The notes below the pieces were generated by a model. That model worked only from the letters and a program-made list of their open reading frames with translations, had not been told where the DNA came from and did no database searches. Shown piece after piece: positions 35,386-44,646 of a DNA stretch of 64,000 nt. Positions within the stretch are counted from its first letter, which is position 1; every line of letters begins with the position of its first letter. Origin of the DNA: Pseudomonadota bacterium (GTDB lineage: Bacteria > Desulfobacterota > Binatia > Binatales > Binataceae); assembly GCA_021324855.1 (NCBI GenBank), contig JAJPIG010000020.1, positions 62,001-126,000 on the forward strand, in the 5' to 3' direction. Both the position numbers and the translations under genes were made by a program.

Positions 35386-38300
35386 TCAGTTGCGACGCGG
35401 CGCGCGGCGCGTGCCGAGCATGTAGACGCCCGCCGCGATCGGCGTCGCGAACACCAGCGCGAAGGCGAGGCCGCCGATCACCGCGACCGCAAGCGGCTGC
35501 TGCACCGTGGCTCCCGCGCCCATCCCGAGCGCCAGCGGCAGCAGTCCGGCAGCCGTCGCGATCGTGGTCATCAGGATGGGCCGCAGCCGGATATGCGCGG
35601 CGCTCACGATCGCCGTCGATGCCGCGGCGCCGGCGGCCGTGTCGTGCTCGGCATGGTCGAGCAACAGGATGCCGTTTTTGGCCGCGATGCCGACCACCAT
35701 GATGATGCCCATGAACGACGAGATGTTGAGCGTGATGCCGGTGAGGTTGAGCGCCGCGAAACTGCCGGCGAGGGACGCCAGCGCCGCCAGCATCACCGCG
35801 ATCGCGGGTGTCAACCTGCGGAACTCCCACAGGACGATCAGAAACATCCCGACGGCGCCGGTGACCAGTACCAGCGTCAGCTCGCCGAACGCTTTCTGCT
35901 GTTCGGCGTAGAGGCCGCCATACTCGAGCGTGATGCCCACGGGCAGCGCGAGCCCGCTCAAACGCCGCCGCACCTCGGACATCGCGGTGCCGAGATCGAC
36001 GCCCGCGAGCCGCGCCGTGACGTGCACGACCGGCCGCAGCCGTTCGCGATCGAGCTCGGGGCGCTCACCGAGCCATCGAAACTTCGTGACCGATGAGAGC
36101 GGAACCTTGCCGTGCGCGGGCGTTTCGAGCAGCACATCGGAAAGCTGGGCCAGGTCCGTGTGAAAACTTTCAGGATAGCGGACGCGCACGCCGAACAGCC
36201 GATCGCGGACCCTGAGCTCGGTTGCAACCGTGCCCTGGATGACCGCATGGAGCGTGTTTTCGATGTCCAGCGCGTTGAGTCCGTAACGTCCCGCGGCAGT
36301 CTCGTCGACCTGAATCTCCTGTTCCGGCATGCTCAGCACGATGCCTTCAAACACGTCAACCGCGCCGGGCACCTGGCGGATGATGCCGGCGACTTCGCGT
36401 GCCGTCGATTCGATCGCGTCCTGGTCGGCGCCGAACACCTTGACCTCGATCGGCTCCGGCGTGCCTGACAGATCGCCGACGAGATCCTGGAGCACCTGCG
36501 AAAACTCGATCCGGACGCCGGGTACGCTCGCGAGAATCCGGTCGCGCACCGAGTTCATGATCGCGTCGATTCCGCGGCGGCGATCGGGCGTGAGTCGAAC
36601 CGAGAAATCGCCGCGATTCGATTCGGTCAGAAAAAACCCGAGCTGCGTGCCGGTGCGGCGCGAGAACGCGACCACCTCGGGCGTCTCCTTGAGCACCTTT
36701 TCGATTCCGGCGATCAGCGCGTCGGTGTCGGCGAGCGTCGATTGCGGCGGAGTCGCGTAATCGAGGATGAACGCGCCCTCGTCCATCGGAGGCAGATAAT
36801 CTGTGCCGGCGCTGCGGTAAAGGCTGAATGCCGCGGCGAGACTGAGCCCGGCGACCAGGATCGCAGCAGCGGGGAAGCGGATGAACGGACGCGCGCCCAG
36901 CAGATAGATCTGTCCGATCAGATTGAAGATTCGGCCGGCGGGCCGGCTGGTGCGGCGGATCGGCTGAAATGCGAATTCGAGCGCCGGCGTGAAATAAAGC
37001 GCCAGCAGCAACGAGATCGCGAGGCCGGCGCCGAGCGTCACGGCGAGCGCGCGGAAAAAGACGCCGGTCACGCCGGAAAGAAAGATCAGCGGCACGAACA
37101 CCACGATGACCGTAAACGTCGACGCGACCAGCGGGCGCGCCAGCTCTTGCGTCGCCTGTCCGACCGCCTCAACGGTCGCGACGCCGCGCGATCGCGCGCG
37201 ATGAATCGCCTCGATCATCACGATCGCGTCATCGATGAAAAGCCCGATGCCCGCGGCGAGCCCACCGAGCGTCATCATGTTGAAGGTCATGCCAGCGGCC
37301 TTCATCACCGCGATCGTGATCGCGATCGTGCAGGGCACGACAATCGCCGCGATCAGCGCATTGATAGGGCTCAATGTGAAAGCCAGCACCACCGCGACGG
37401 CGAGGATGAGCCCAAGCACGATCGCATCGCGCACACTGTTGAAGGAGGTGGTCACCAGCGCCGACTGATCGTACGAGAGCGTGAAGGTCACGTCGGGGTA
37501 ACGGAGGCGGAACTGCTCCAGGAGCCGGCGTACCTGCGCCGCGATCTCGACCGTGTTGCCGCCCGGCTGGCGCGACACGCCAACCAGCACCGCCGGTCCG
37601 TGCTCGCACGAGGTGCGGATGTAATCCTCGCGAATCCCGAGCTGCACTGTGCCGATGTCGCGGACGTAAACCGGCTGGCCGTTGACGCTTGCGATCGCGA
37701 GCGCTGCAAGCTGGTCGGCCTGATGCAGGTTCGTGGTGACCACGGTCAGCATCATCCGGTGCAGATCCTCGATGCGCCCGGCGCTCGCGATGACGTTGGC
37801 CTTGTTGAGTCCATCGATCACCTGCTGCGGCGTGAGCCCATAGGCGAGCATCGAGGAGGGATCGAGGCGCACCACATATTCGCGATATTTGCCGCCCACC
37901 AGCTCGACCCGGTAAACGCCGGGGATGCGATGGAAGCTGGGAGCGATGTCATAGAAGGCGATATCGGTGAGCGCGGCTAGGTCGCGATCGTGTGAACTCA
38001 TGCTCAAATCGAGAATCGGAAAGGTTCCGGTCGTGAGCAGGCGCGAATCGATCGTGGTGTCGGCGGGCAGGCGGCTCCGGATCTCGCCGAGCGCCGCATT
38101 GAGCAACTGATAGCTCACGGTCGGATCGGCGCTCGAACTGAAGTTGACATCCACCTCGGCGCTGCCGCGCGTGGTGGTCGAGCGCACCAGGGTCACGCCA
38201 ACTACGCCGTAAGCCGCCTCTTCGAGCGGACGTGTGACCGCGACCAACATCTGCTCCGGCGGCAGATCGGAAGACTCAGCCAGAATAATGGCGCGATTGA

Positions 38301-38409
38301 ACATCATTTCGGGGAACACCGCGCTCGGGGTCAAGCGCGCCAGCACGATGCCGAGAATCGCAGCCGCGAGCGCCGCGAAGACCGCAAGGACAGGATTGGC
38401 GCGACGCAT
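35386..38409 (-). CDS. efflux RND transporter permease (second system)
   Basis: 1007 residues, RND architecture, with the TM4 motif GIGLFIDDAIVMIEAIHRAR (Asp-Asp pair) and twelve predicted membrane spans. Last gene of a TolC-adaptor-cupredoxin-RND operon behind a Fur-type site. The cupredoxin between adaptor and pump hints at copper or iron-linked export, but the pump itself lacks a Met-rich N-terminus like CusA. A long antisense frame (36742-37980) is a shadow. Confidence 0.92.
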   Translation of the reverse strand: MRRANPVLAVFAALAAAILGIVLARLTPSAVFPEMMFNRAIILAESSDLPPEQMLVAVTRPLEEAAYGVVGVTLVRSTTTRGSAEVDVNFSSSADPTVSYQLLNAALGEIRSRLPADTTIDSRLLTTGTFPILDLSMSSHDRDLAALTDIAFYDIAPSFHRIPGVYRVELVGGKYREYVVRLDPSSMLAYGLTPQQVIDGLNKANVIASAGRIEDLHRMMLTVVTTNLHQADQLAALAIASVNGQPVYVRDIGTVQLGIREDYIRTSCEHGPAVLVGVSRQPGGNTVEIAAQVRRLLEQFRLRYPDVTFTLSYDQSALVTTSFNSVRDAIVLGLILAVAVVLAFTLSPINALIAAIVVPCTIAITIAVMKAAGMTFNMMTLGGLAAGIGLFIDDAIVMIEAIHRARSRGVATVEAVGQATQELARPLVASTFTVIVVFVPLIFLSGVTGVFFRALAVTLGAGLAISLLLALYFTPALEFAFQPIRRTSRPAGRIFNLIGQIYLLGARPFIRFPAAAILVAGLSLAAAFSLYRSAGTDYLPPMDEGAFILDYATPPQSTLADTDALIAGIEKVLKETPEVVAFSRRTGTQLGFFLTESNRGDFSVRLTPDRRRGIDAIMNSVRDRILASVPGVRIEFSQVLQDLVGDLSGTPEPIEVKVFGADQDAIESTAREVAGIIRQVPGAVDVFEGIVLSMPEQEIQVDETAAGRYGLNALDIENTLHAVIQGTVATELRVRDRLFGVRVRYPESFHTDLAQLSDVLLETPAHGKVPLSSVTKFRWLGERPELDRERLRPVVHVTARLAGVDLGTAMSEVRRRLSGLALPVGITLEYGGLYAEQQKAFGELTLVLVTGAVGMFLIVLWEFRRLTPAIAVMLAALASLAGSFAALNLTGITLNISSFMGIIMVVGIAAKNGILLLDHAEHDTAAGAAASTAIVSAAHIRLRPILMTTIATAAGLLPLALGMGAGATVQQPLAVAVIGGLAFALVFATPIAAGVYMLGTRRAPRRN

Positions 38410-38418
38410 CGTGATGAC

Positions 38419-38952
38419 TCAGGGAGCGGGCAGGACCAGGATCTGCCCGCTCATCGCCGGCTGATGCACCAGGCATCGGAACTCCATGACGCCGGTCTTG
38501 TGGAAGGTGAAGATGAGCGGCGTTTGCGAGAGCGGCGGGAGCGGCAAATCCATCAGCGGCTTTCCGGCCGCATCGACGATCGCGAAATCGTGCACGTCGT
38601 CGGGCTGGAGGTTCCAGAACGTGATCAGCGTGGGTTGGTTCTGCCGCACGACGATCGTCGCCGGCGAGAACGCATAGACCTCGCCGAAACGCTTGATCGT
38701 TTCCGCCGGCCCGGTCTCCTTAATCGCGATCCCTTCCGTGAGCACAACGATCCGTTTGCTCGCGCGGCCGCGGCGCGCGACGCTCACGATCTTCGATGCG
38801 GCGGCGTCCGGCATGAAGGCCGGCGGCGCGATCGGCGTGCGCTCCGCCGCCGGCGAACCCGCCGGCGGAGTCTGTGCAAGCGCCGCGCCTCTCAAAATGG
38901 AAATTGTGAGCGCTCCGGCAAGCGCAAGAAAAACTGAAGTCGAAAATTTCAT
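38419..38952 (-). CDS. secreted cupredoxin-like protein
   Basis: 177 residues with a signal peptide ending near ALAQT. The C-terminal half is a cupredoxin fold: His121 in PDDVHDF, then Cys160, His163 and Met167 in FRCLVHQPAM, a complete type-1-copper ligand set. Likely a periplasmic electron carrier or copper-binding partner. Overlaps the adaptor gene by four bases and precedes the RND gene by nine, an unusual placement within a tripartite pump operon. Confidence 0.83.
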   Translation of the reverse strand: MKFSTSVFLALAGALTISILRGAALAQTPPAGSPAAERTPIAPPAFMPDAAASKIVSVARRGRASKRIVVLTEGIAIKETGPAETIKRFGEVYAFSPATIVVRQNQPTLITFWNLQPDDVHDFAIVDAAGKPLMDLPLPPLSQTPLIFTFHKTGVMEFRCLVHQPAMSGQILVLPAP

Positions 38953-39953
38953 CCCGGCTCCTTCGGCGGCGGGATAACTCGTACCTTAAGGCCGTCGGCA
39001 AGCGCGTACCCGCCGGAGGTGATAACCAAATCACCCGCCTTCACGCCGCTCAGGATCTGCACGCGATCCGGCTCCCGGATGCCGATCGTGACTGTGGCGC
39101 GATGCGCGCGGCCGTCCTCGCCGACCGTGAAAACATAGTAGGCGTCGGTCGAGGCGTCTTCGAACAGCGCCCGATCCGGAATCACCAGCGCGTCGGGAAT
39201 GAGCAGGGTCGTGATCTGCACGCGCGCGGCGGCGCCGGCGATCGTGATCCTTTCCGGCCCGGTGAACTTGAGGCGCGCGGTTGAGGTTTCGCTGTTGGGA
39301 TTCAGATTCGGCGCCATCGCGACTATTACAGCGGGGAATACGGTTTTCGGTTGCACCGGCGAGGTCACCGTCGCGGGCATCCCAGGCCTTACCAGCGACT
39401 GCGCATCTACCGGCACCTGCGCCTCGACATAGATGCTGTTGGGATCGACAAGGTCGGCCAGCGGATCGAGGTAGGCGACGATCTGAGCGCTGCTAACCAG
39501 CCGCTGCGAGACGATCGCATCAGCCGGCGCGCGCACCGGAATACCGGCCCGGCTGGTATAGCGCATCACCGAGTTGCGCAGCTTGCCGGCCTCGGCCGGA
39601 TCGATCTTTTGTGCGGCAGCGAGTCCGGCTTCGGCTGCCTCAATCTCGCGATTCATGATGTAGCCGACAACTTCGCCGCGGCGCACGCGATCGCCGCTCT
39701 GCAGCTTGAATCCGAACAGGCGGCCGTTGGTCGGCGCGCGCAAACTGATATGACGCTGAGCAGCGGTGATCCCGAGCAAATCCAGTTCATTGCGCATCGG
39801 CGCGACCACGACCGGCACGGCAGTGACCGAAAGTATCGGCGCGATCGCAGGCGCTTCTTCGTCATCCAAATCCGACTCGGCGCTGCGATGGCATCCCACG
39901 ACGGCGATCGCGAACGCGAGCAGAAAACCGAGTGCGAGCCGGCGATGGTTCAT
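38949..39953 (-). CDS. RND efflux adaptor lipoprotein
   Basis: 334 residues with a lipobox (FAIAVVGC). Barrel-sandwich segments HISLRAPTNGRLFGFKLQSG and IPVRAPADAIVSQRLVSSAQ, and the C-terminal GVKAGDLVITSGGYALADGLKV are normal for heavy-metal/HAE adaptors. ATG 39953 overlaps the TolC stop (ATGA); a longer ORF upstream is not used. Confidence 0.9.
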   Translation of the reverse strand: MNHRRLALGFLLAFAIAVVGCHRSAESDLDDEEAPAIAPILSVTAVPVVVAPMRNELDLLGITAAQRHISLRAPTNGRLFGFKLQSGDRVRRGEVVGYIMNREIEAAEAGLAAAQKIDPAEAGKLRNSVMRYTSRAGIPVRAPADAIVSQRLVSSAQIVAYLDPLADLVDPNSIYVEAQVPVDAQSLVRPGMPATVTSPVQPKTVFPAVIVAMAPNLNPNSETSTARLKFTGPERITIAGAAARVQITTLLIPDALVIPDRALFEDASTDAYYVFTVGEDGRAHRATVTIGIREPDRVQILSGVKAGDLVITSGGYALADGLKVRVIPPPKEPG

Positions 39954-41236
39954 CGGACACCCAACACCAGAGCGACCTCGGCGGCCGCCTGGCGCGCCGC
40001 GAATTCTTCGTCGAGCTGTGTGATCTGGAAGGTCTGAAGCTGGCGCAACGCATCGATTACTTCCAGCAGCGTGGCGCTGCCGCCGCCCAAAAACCGCGTC
40101 CAATCGAGCGCAAACGAATCGTGCGCGACGGGGATTGAACGAGCGAGAATCGCGAGCTGTCGGCGCGCCTCGTTGTAGCGCATCCGCGCATCCGCAAGCC
40201 GCTGCGAAAGGACCAGTTCATCCTGGCGGCGCTGCGCAATCGCCGCCATCCTGCGTGCCCGGGCGGCATCGATGTGCGAGCGAATCAGGCCGCCATCGAA
40301 AATCGGCATCCCCACCACGCCCTGATAGGACGCGCCGAAATTGTTGTTGAAGGTGTGCGGCGCATCGATGCCGAGGAAGCCGGTCGTGAGCTGCATGCCG
40401 AGATTGGGGTAGCGCTCGGCCTCGGCGGCCTTCACAGCCAGCGTGGCAGAGTCGATGTTGCGCTGGTCGGCCCGAAGGATCGGGTTGCGCTGGATATCGC
40501 CTTCGGGCGGCGCAGGCAACGAGGTGAGGTCCTCCGCTTCGACATTGTCATCGTACTCTCCAATAAATGAACCTAACACGATCGCGGCCTTGCGGCGCGC
40601 CTGGTCAGCCGTCGCAAGCTGCAGTTCGACACTGTCGCGCTCACTGTGGATTCGCAGCACGTCGCTGGTGATCGCCTGTCCGGACCGTTCGAGCTCCTGG
40701 ATCACGCCGAGATAGCGATTGAGCTGGTCGCGATTCGCTCGCCATTCCGCGACCTCGCGCTGGGTTCGCACCAGATCGAAATAGGCGACCGAGGTGTCGA
40801 ACACAATCTGGTTCTGGGACGCAGTGAGGCCGAGGCGCGCCGCTTCGGCGGCATAGCGGGCCGCGCGCATCACCGCGAGCCGCCGTCCGAAATCATAAGC
40901 GGTGTAGTTAAGCGTGGCCTGCGCGGCGGTCTCGCCGTCATTGGTGATCGCCGTGCTATAGCCGGTGGTGCGGTAGTAAACCAGGCCGGTGTCGATACTC
41001 GGGTAGAGCGGGGCGCGTGCCTCACCAAGCGCCGCCCGGCCGAGGTCGCTCGCCGCTGCGGCGGCGGCGACCGACGGCGCGAACGCGATCGCGCGGCTGA
41101 TAGCCTCGTTTAGCGTCAGGCGATTGGTTGCCGATACAGCGGGTGGGGAGATCAAGCTCGGAAGCAGAATAGCGATGGTGGCGGCGACCGCCGCCGCCAG
41201 ACGGCTGGTTTTAGGCGCAACGGTCTGAATCTGCAT
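39950..41236 (-). CDS. TolC-family outer-membrane protein
   Basis: 428 residues, signal peptide then two OEP repeats (LTLNEAISRAIAFAPSVAAA). First gene of the TolC-adaptor-cupredoxin-RND operon. ATG at 41236 has AGGAG eight bases upstream, and a near-consensus Fur box sits 20 bases before the start. Confidence 0.9.
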   Translation of the reverse strand: MQIQTVAPKTSRLAAAVAATIAILLPSLISPPAVSATNRLTLNEAISRAIAFAPSVAAAAAASDLGRAALGEARAPLYPSIDTGLVYYRTTGYSTAITNDGETAAQATLNYTAYDFGRRLAVMRAARYAAEAARLGLTASQNQIVFDTSVAYFDLVRTQREVAEWRANRDQLNRYLGVIQELERSGQAITSDVLRIHSERDSVELQLATADQARRKAAIVLGSFIGEYDDNVEAEDLTSLPAPPEGDIQRNPILRADQRNIDSATLAVKAAEAERYPNLGMQLTTGFLGIDAPHTFNNNFGASYQGVVGMPIFDGGLIRSHIDAARARRMAAIAQRRQDELVLSQRLADARMRYNEARRQLAILARSIPVAHDSFALDWTRFLGGGSATLLEVIDALRQLQTFQITQLDEEFAARQAAAEVALVLGVR

Positions 41237-41255
41237 CGAAAAGCTCCTACGGGGC

Positions 41256-41274
41256 GATATTGAGAATCATTATC
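41256..41274. promoter_or_regulatory. Fur box
   Basis: GATATTGAGAATCATTATC matches the 19-bp Fur consensus at 17 of 19 positions, stands out in GC-rich DNA and lies in the promoter interval of the TolC-adaptor-cupredoxin-RND operon. Predicts repression by Fe(II)-Fur. Confidence 0.7.
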
Positions 41275-41339
41275 AAAAAGAGCAAAACAAACAACATCAC
41301 CCTTGGAAAAGACTAAGCAACCTTTGGGCACAGGCTAAC

Positions 41340-41987
41340 CTAAATCGCGAATGCGAGCAGTCCGGCGGCAACCAGGGCGCCTGCCCAGATGGTCTCGAGG
41401 TTCACCCACGCGCTTCGCAGGATTGCGAGCCCGACCCATTCGTAAACCAGGATCGCGACAATGCCCATTACGAGCAGCATCGCGCCCGTATGCACGCAGA
41501 CCACCGCGATGCCCTGCATCAACGATGGATGTGAAATGCCGGATGCGATCATATGATGATGCGCCGTGCCGGCCGGCATCGGCATATCGATCAGGATCGG
41601 AAAGAGCATCAGCCCCGCGCCATGCGCCGAAGCCATCAGGAACGACCACAGCGTAAGCTCCGGCATCGTGACCTGCATCGCGACCCATCGCGGATGCGCC
41701 CGCGGACGGACGAAGCGGAAGATTCCGAACAGGATCAAAATCGCGGCGCCGCCCGGCCGAAGCCAGGGCGCAGCCGCCGCGAATCCCGCCGCCCACGCGA
41801 TCATCGCGACTACGAGGCCGATCGAGATCAGATGCCCGAGCGCGATCGGGAGGAGCGATTCAACGACTTTCGCGCGGCTTCGCTCCTGCAATCCGAGCGC
41901 GACCGCGAACAGCCAGCCCATCGACGGATCGATGCCGTGGTAGGCGCCGAGCATCGCGACGGCGAACCACGGCCATACGCTGGTCAC
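41340..41987 (-). CDS. polytopic membrane protein, UreH/metal-transporter-like
   Basis: 215 residues with about six membrane spans and a His-bearing N-terminal motif (GAYHGIDPSMGWLFAVALG) that recalls nickel/cobalt/copper transporters of the UreH/HupE type, plus an AHHHM cluster in a loop. Overlaps the methanethiol oxidase gene by ATGA, so probably supplies or senses metal (copper) for that enzyme. Assignment of metal is inference. Confidence 0.7.
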   Translation of the reverse strand: MTSVWPWFAVAMLGAYHGIDPSMGWLFAVALGLQERSRAKVVESLLPIALGHLISIGLVVAMIAWAAGFAAAAPWLRPGGAAILILFGIFRFVRPRAHPRWVAMQVTMPELTLWSFLMASAHGAGLMLFPILIDMPMPAGTAHHHMIASGISHPSLMQGIAVVCVHTGAMLLVMGIVAILVYEWVGLAILRSAWVNLETIWAGALVAAGLLAFAI

Positions 41988-43378
41988 GGATAGCAGTACG
42001 AATCCGACGACGCATCGCCACCTTCGAGATGAATCTGATGAGGCCGCTCGCCTTCATAGGTGACGAAGAAATCCGGGTCGAGCGTGAGTCCGCCATTCGG
42101 ATTGGCGTCGAGCTTCGCGACCCATCCCTTGATGCCGTCGGGATAGAACTGCGCATCCCATGCGCTATACAACGAATTGCTGACGTAAACGCGCCGGCCG
42201 TCGCGGCTCAACTCGAGCATCTGCGGCGCGCCGTTGACCGGTCCGCCGGCCTTCGGATGCGGCGCGCGCGCGACGATTCCGCCGATCCGCACCGAGCCGG
42301 TTAGCCTTGGATGAAACGGATCACTCACATCGTACTGCAGCATGTCGCCGGTGCCCCAACATGAGATGTAGAGCATCCGATCGTCGAGGCTCAGGTTGAT
42401 GTCGGTGATGATCGGCGGCACCGCCTTGAATGGCTTGAGCGCAGGCGGAAGCAGCGACTCGTCGGCCGGCTCGGCGGGAATTTCGATCACCTTGCGCACC
42501 GACCATCCGTTGTCGCCGCGATGCCATAACCAGACCGATGCCGAGAGATCCTTGGTCGAGATAACGACGCCGACGAAGCCGTAGGTGCGCGTCGGATCGT
42601 GCGCGGGCCGGAGCTCCAGCGCCATCTGGTTTTCCGGTCCGAGATCGATCGACTGCAGATGACGCCGGCGGCGCAAATCCCACACATGGATCGAATGGCC
42701 GTAGCGATTATTCAGCAGCAGGTCGGGCGCCACGCCGTTTTCGATCATGTTCGGCGTGCCCCATTCGCTGGTGATCGCGACATCGTGTCCGAGATGCCAC
42801 CAGAAATCGTAGGCGAGGAACTGCGGGCCGCGGTCGACCTCCCATCGCCCGAGCACGTCGAAGCTTTCATGGTCAAGCAGCGCGATGCCGCCCGGTCCGT
42901 CGCCGTTGGGCGCGCCGAGCGCACTCATATAGATCGCATCGGGACCACAATGGATCGTATGCGGCCGGCTGTAGCCGCTGCGCTCCGCGAGTTCTTCAGG
43001 TTCGATGACGCGGACGATCTTCGGCGCGCGCGGGTCCGGCTTGACATCGATGATATGGACGCGCGAAGAGCGCAGCCCCGGCACGATGAAGTAGCGGCGC
43101 TCGATATGCGGATGCGGCGCGTAAGGGCAGAGCGCGGCGCTGCACGCATTCCATCCGAAATGATGCAGCTCGTCGCCGACGCCTGGCATCTCGGTACGTC
43201 CGACGATCGTGCCATAGGTGCGCGACTTCGGATCGAGATCGATCACCGTTAAGGCATCATGCTTGCCGTTTGCGGGGGTGGGATTGAACGCGACTACGAA
43301 GGCATGCTTCTCGGGCGGCGCATGCATCGCCATCCGCGGGGAGGGATAGAACGTCTGATCGGGTTTCCACAGCGCCAT
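41984..43378 (-). CDS. mtoX: selenium-binding protein SBP56 family / methanethiol oxidase
   Basis: 464 residues. Starts MALWKPDQTFYPSPRMAM as the family does (ATG 43378; longer frame rejected) and holds HHFGWNACSAALC with Cys79 and Cys84, the conserved thiol region. Bacterial members are copper-dependent methanethiol oxidases giving formaldehyde, H2S and H2O2. Beta-propeller fold, histidine-rich (PHTIHCGPD, HLGHD). Translation-coupled to a metal-transporter-like membrane protein and beside a cupredoxin operon. Confidence 0.88.
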   Translation of the reverse strand: MALWKPDQTFYPSPRMAMHAPPEKHAFVVAFNPTPANGKHDALTVIDLDPKSRTYGTIVGRTEMPGVGDELHHFGWNACSAALCPYAPHPHIERRYFIVPGLRSSRVHIIDVKPDPRAPKIVRVIEPEELAERSGYSRPHTIHCGPDAIYMSALGAPNGDGPGGIALLDHESFDVLGRWEVDRGPQFLAYDFWWHLGHDVAITSEWGTPNMIENGVAPDLLLNNRYGHSIHVWDLRRRRHLQSIDLGPENQMALELRPAHDPTRTYGFVGVVISTKDLSASVWLWHRGDNGWSVRKVIEIPAEPADESLLPPALKPFKAVPPIITDINLSLDDRMLYISCWGTGDMLQYDVSDPFHPRLTGSVRIGGIVARAPHPKAGGPVNGAPQMLELSRDGRRVYVSNSLYSAWDAQFYPDGIKGWVAKLDANPNGGLTLDPDFFVTYEGERPHQIHLEGGDASSDSYCYP

Positions 43379-43578
43379 TAGGAACACCTCGCCTGAAGGA
43401 ATTAGCGAAAGCGTGAACGCTCGCGCGCTCCAGTATCGTTGCGCGAACCATTGAATCAGACCGTCAATCAATCATTTCGCTTTTCTATTTTGCAAGCTGG
43501 ACAAACTGCAAAACTCTGTGTACGGCATCAACTCTTGATGCTAAAGAAGGCTGGCAGGACAGGGCGAACTGGGAGGGA

Positions 43579-44022
43579 ATGCCAATGCAAACCGTGCGTG
43601 ATCTCGAGGTTCTGGTCGGGCGGATCCTGGTGGCTGCAATCTTCATATGGTCGGGATTGGCCAAGCTGCACGATCCCGCGGGCACGGCTGGCTACATGGT
43701 CAAGGTCGGCGGGATGGCCCCCGGACCCGCGCTTCCCTTGGTATGGATCTCGCTCGTAGTTGAATTGAGTAGCGCGATTCTGCTGATTCTTGGGCTTCGC
43801 GTGCGCATCGCCGCATTCATCCTTTTCCTCTGGATGATCCCCGTCACGTACATCTTCCATTACTCGCACGGCGAGATTGAGCAGTACATGAAGAATTTCT
43901 GCATGATGGGCGGGTTGCTCGCGCTCTCGGCGTACGGTGCAGGCCGCTTCAGCCTCGATGGGCTGCGCAGCGCGGCCGTGCGATCGCCGCGCAGCGGCGA
44001 GGCGCGGGCCGGTGCCTACTGA
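43579..44022 (+). CDS. DoxX family membrane protein
   Basis: 147 residues, four spans: VGRILVAAIFIWSGLAKLHD at the start is the DoxX signature; VELSSAILLILGLRVRIAAF follows. Family members act in thiosulfate oxidation or oxidative stress; here role unknown. An ATG two codons on is possible. Its last bases overlap the glutaredoxin gene end on the other strand. Confidence 0.85.
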   Translation: MPMQTVRDLEVLVGRILVAAIFIWSGLAKLHDPAGTAGYMVKVGGMAPGPALPLVWISLVVELSSAILLILGLRVRIAAFILFLWMIPVTYIFHYSHGEIEQYMKNFCMMGGLLALSAYGAGRFSLDGLRSAAVRSPRSGEARAGAY

Positions 44023-44348
44023 GGCGCGTTCTCGGCCAGCGCGCTCTCGATGAGCGTCTGCAGTTCGCCCGATTCGTAGAGCTCGCGGATGATGTCGCAT
44101 CCGCCGACGAACTTGCCGTCGATATAGACCTGCGGGATCGTCGGCCAGTTGCTGTAAGTCTTGATCGCCTGGCGGATTTCCTCGTCGGCGAGCACGTCGA
44201 CGGTCTCGAAGGGCACGCCCAACTCTTCGAAGATCTGCACAGTCGCGGCTGAGAACCCGCACATCGGGAAGTTTCGCGAGCCTTTCATGAAGATCACGAT
44301 CTTGTTGCCGGCAATCGCGGCTTGAATCTGATCGGTTACATTCGCCAT
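44016..44348 (-). CDS. grxD: monothiol glutaredoxin, Grx4 type (CGFS)
   Basis: 110 residues. Active site CGFS (Cys30) with MKGSRNFPMCGFS, then the glutathione-binding TIPQVYIDGKFVGGCDI. Binds a shared [2Fe-2S] cluster and delivers or senses Fe-S clusters. Follows a bolA gene by five bases, the classic partner, and works with it in iron sensing. Confidence 0.95.
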   Translation of the reverse strand: MANVTDQIQAAIAGNKIVIFMKGSRNFPMCGFSAATVQIFEELGVPFETVDVLADEEIRQAIKTYSNWPTIPQVYIDGKFVGGCDIIRELYESGELQTLIESALAENAPQ

Positions 44349-44353
44349 CTTGC

Positions 44354-44599
44354 CTACCTCCGGTTCTGATACTGCGCGGGTGTGAGCGTCTTCAGCGTCA
44401 GCGCATGTACCTGCGCACGCATCGCCTCGCCGACCGCACCGTAGACCTGCTGATGCCTCTCGATGAGCGTCTTGCCCTCGAAACTCGGGCTCACCACCAA
44501 GGCCTCGAAATGGTCGCCGCCGCCGGTGGTGTCCCGCACCTCGACGATCGCGCCCGGCAGGCCTCGTTCGATTAAACGTTGCAATTCCTTCGGGTCCAT
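44354..44599 (-). CDS. bolA: BolA family protein
   Basis: 81 residues with FVKH-like turn replaced by the family block RHQQVYGAVGEAMRAQVHAL and an early GGGDHFEALVVS. Partners CGFS glutaredoxins through a [2Fe-2S] cluster. Gene order bolA-grxD on one strand supports a working pair in Fe-S/iron homeostasis. Confidence 0.92.
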   Translation of the reverse strand: MDPKELQRLIERGLPGAIVEVRDTTGGGDHFEALVVSPSFEGKTLIERHQQVYGAVGEAMRAQVHALTLKTLTPAQYQNRR

Positions 44600-44646
44600 T
44601 TTCAGGAGATTCTAACCGGACCGAGCGGTCAGTTCCACTCCCGTGC

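Noticed and set aside
36742-37980. 412-aa plus-strand frame
   Set aside because: Antisense to the RND permease; rich in Arg/His/Asp as expected for a shadow.
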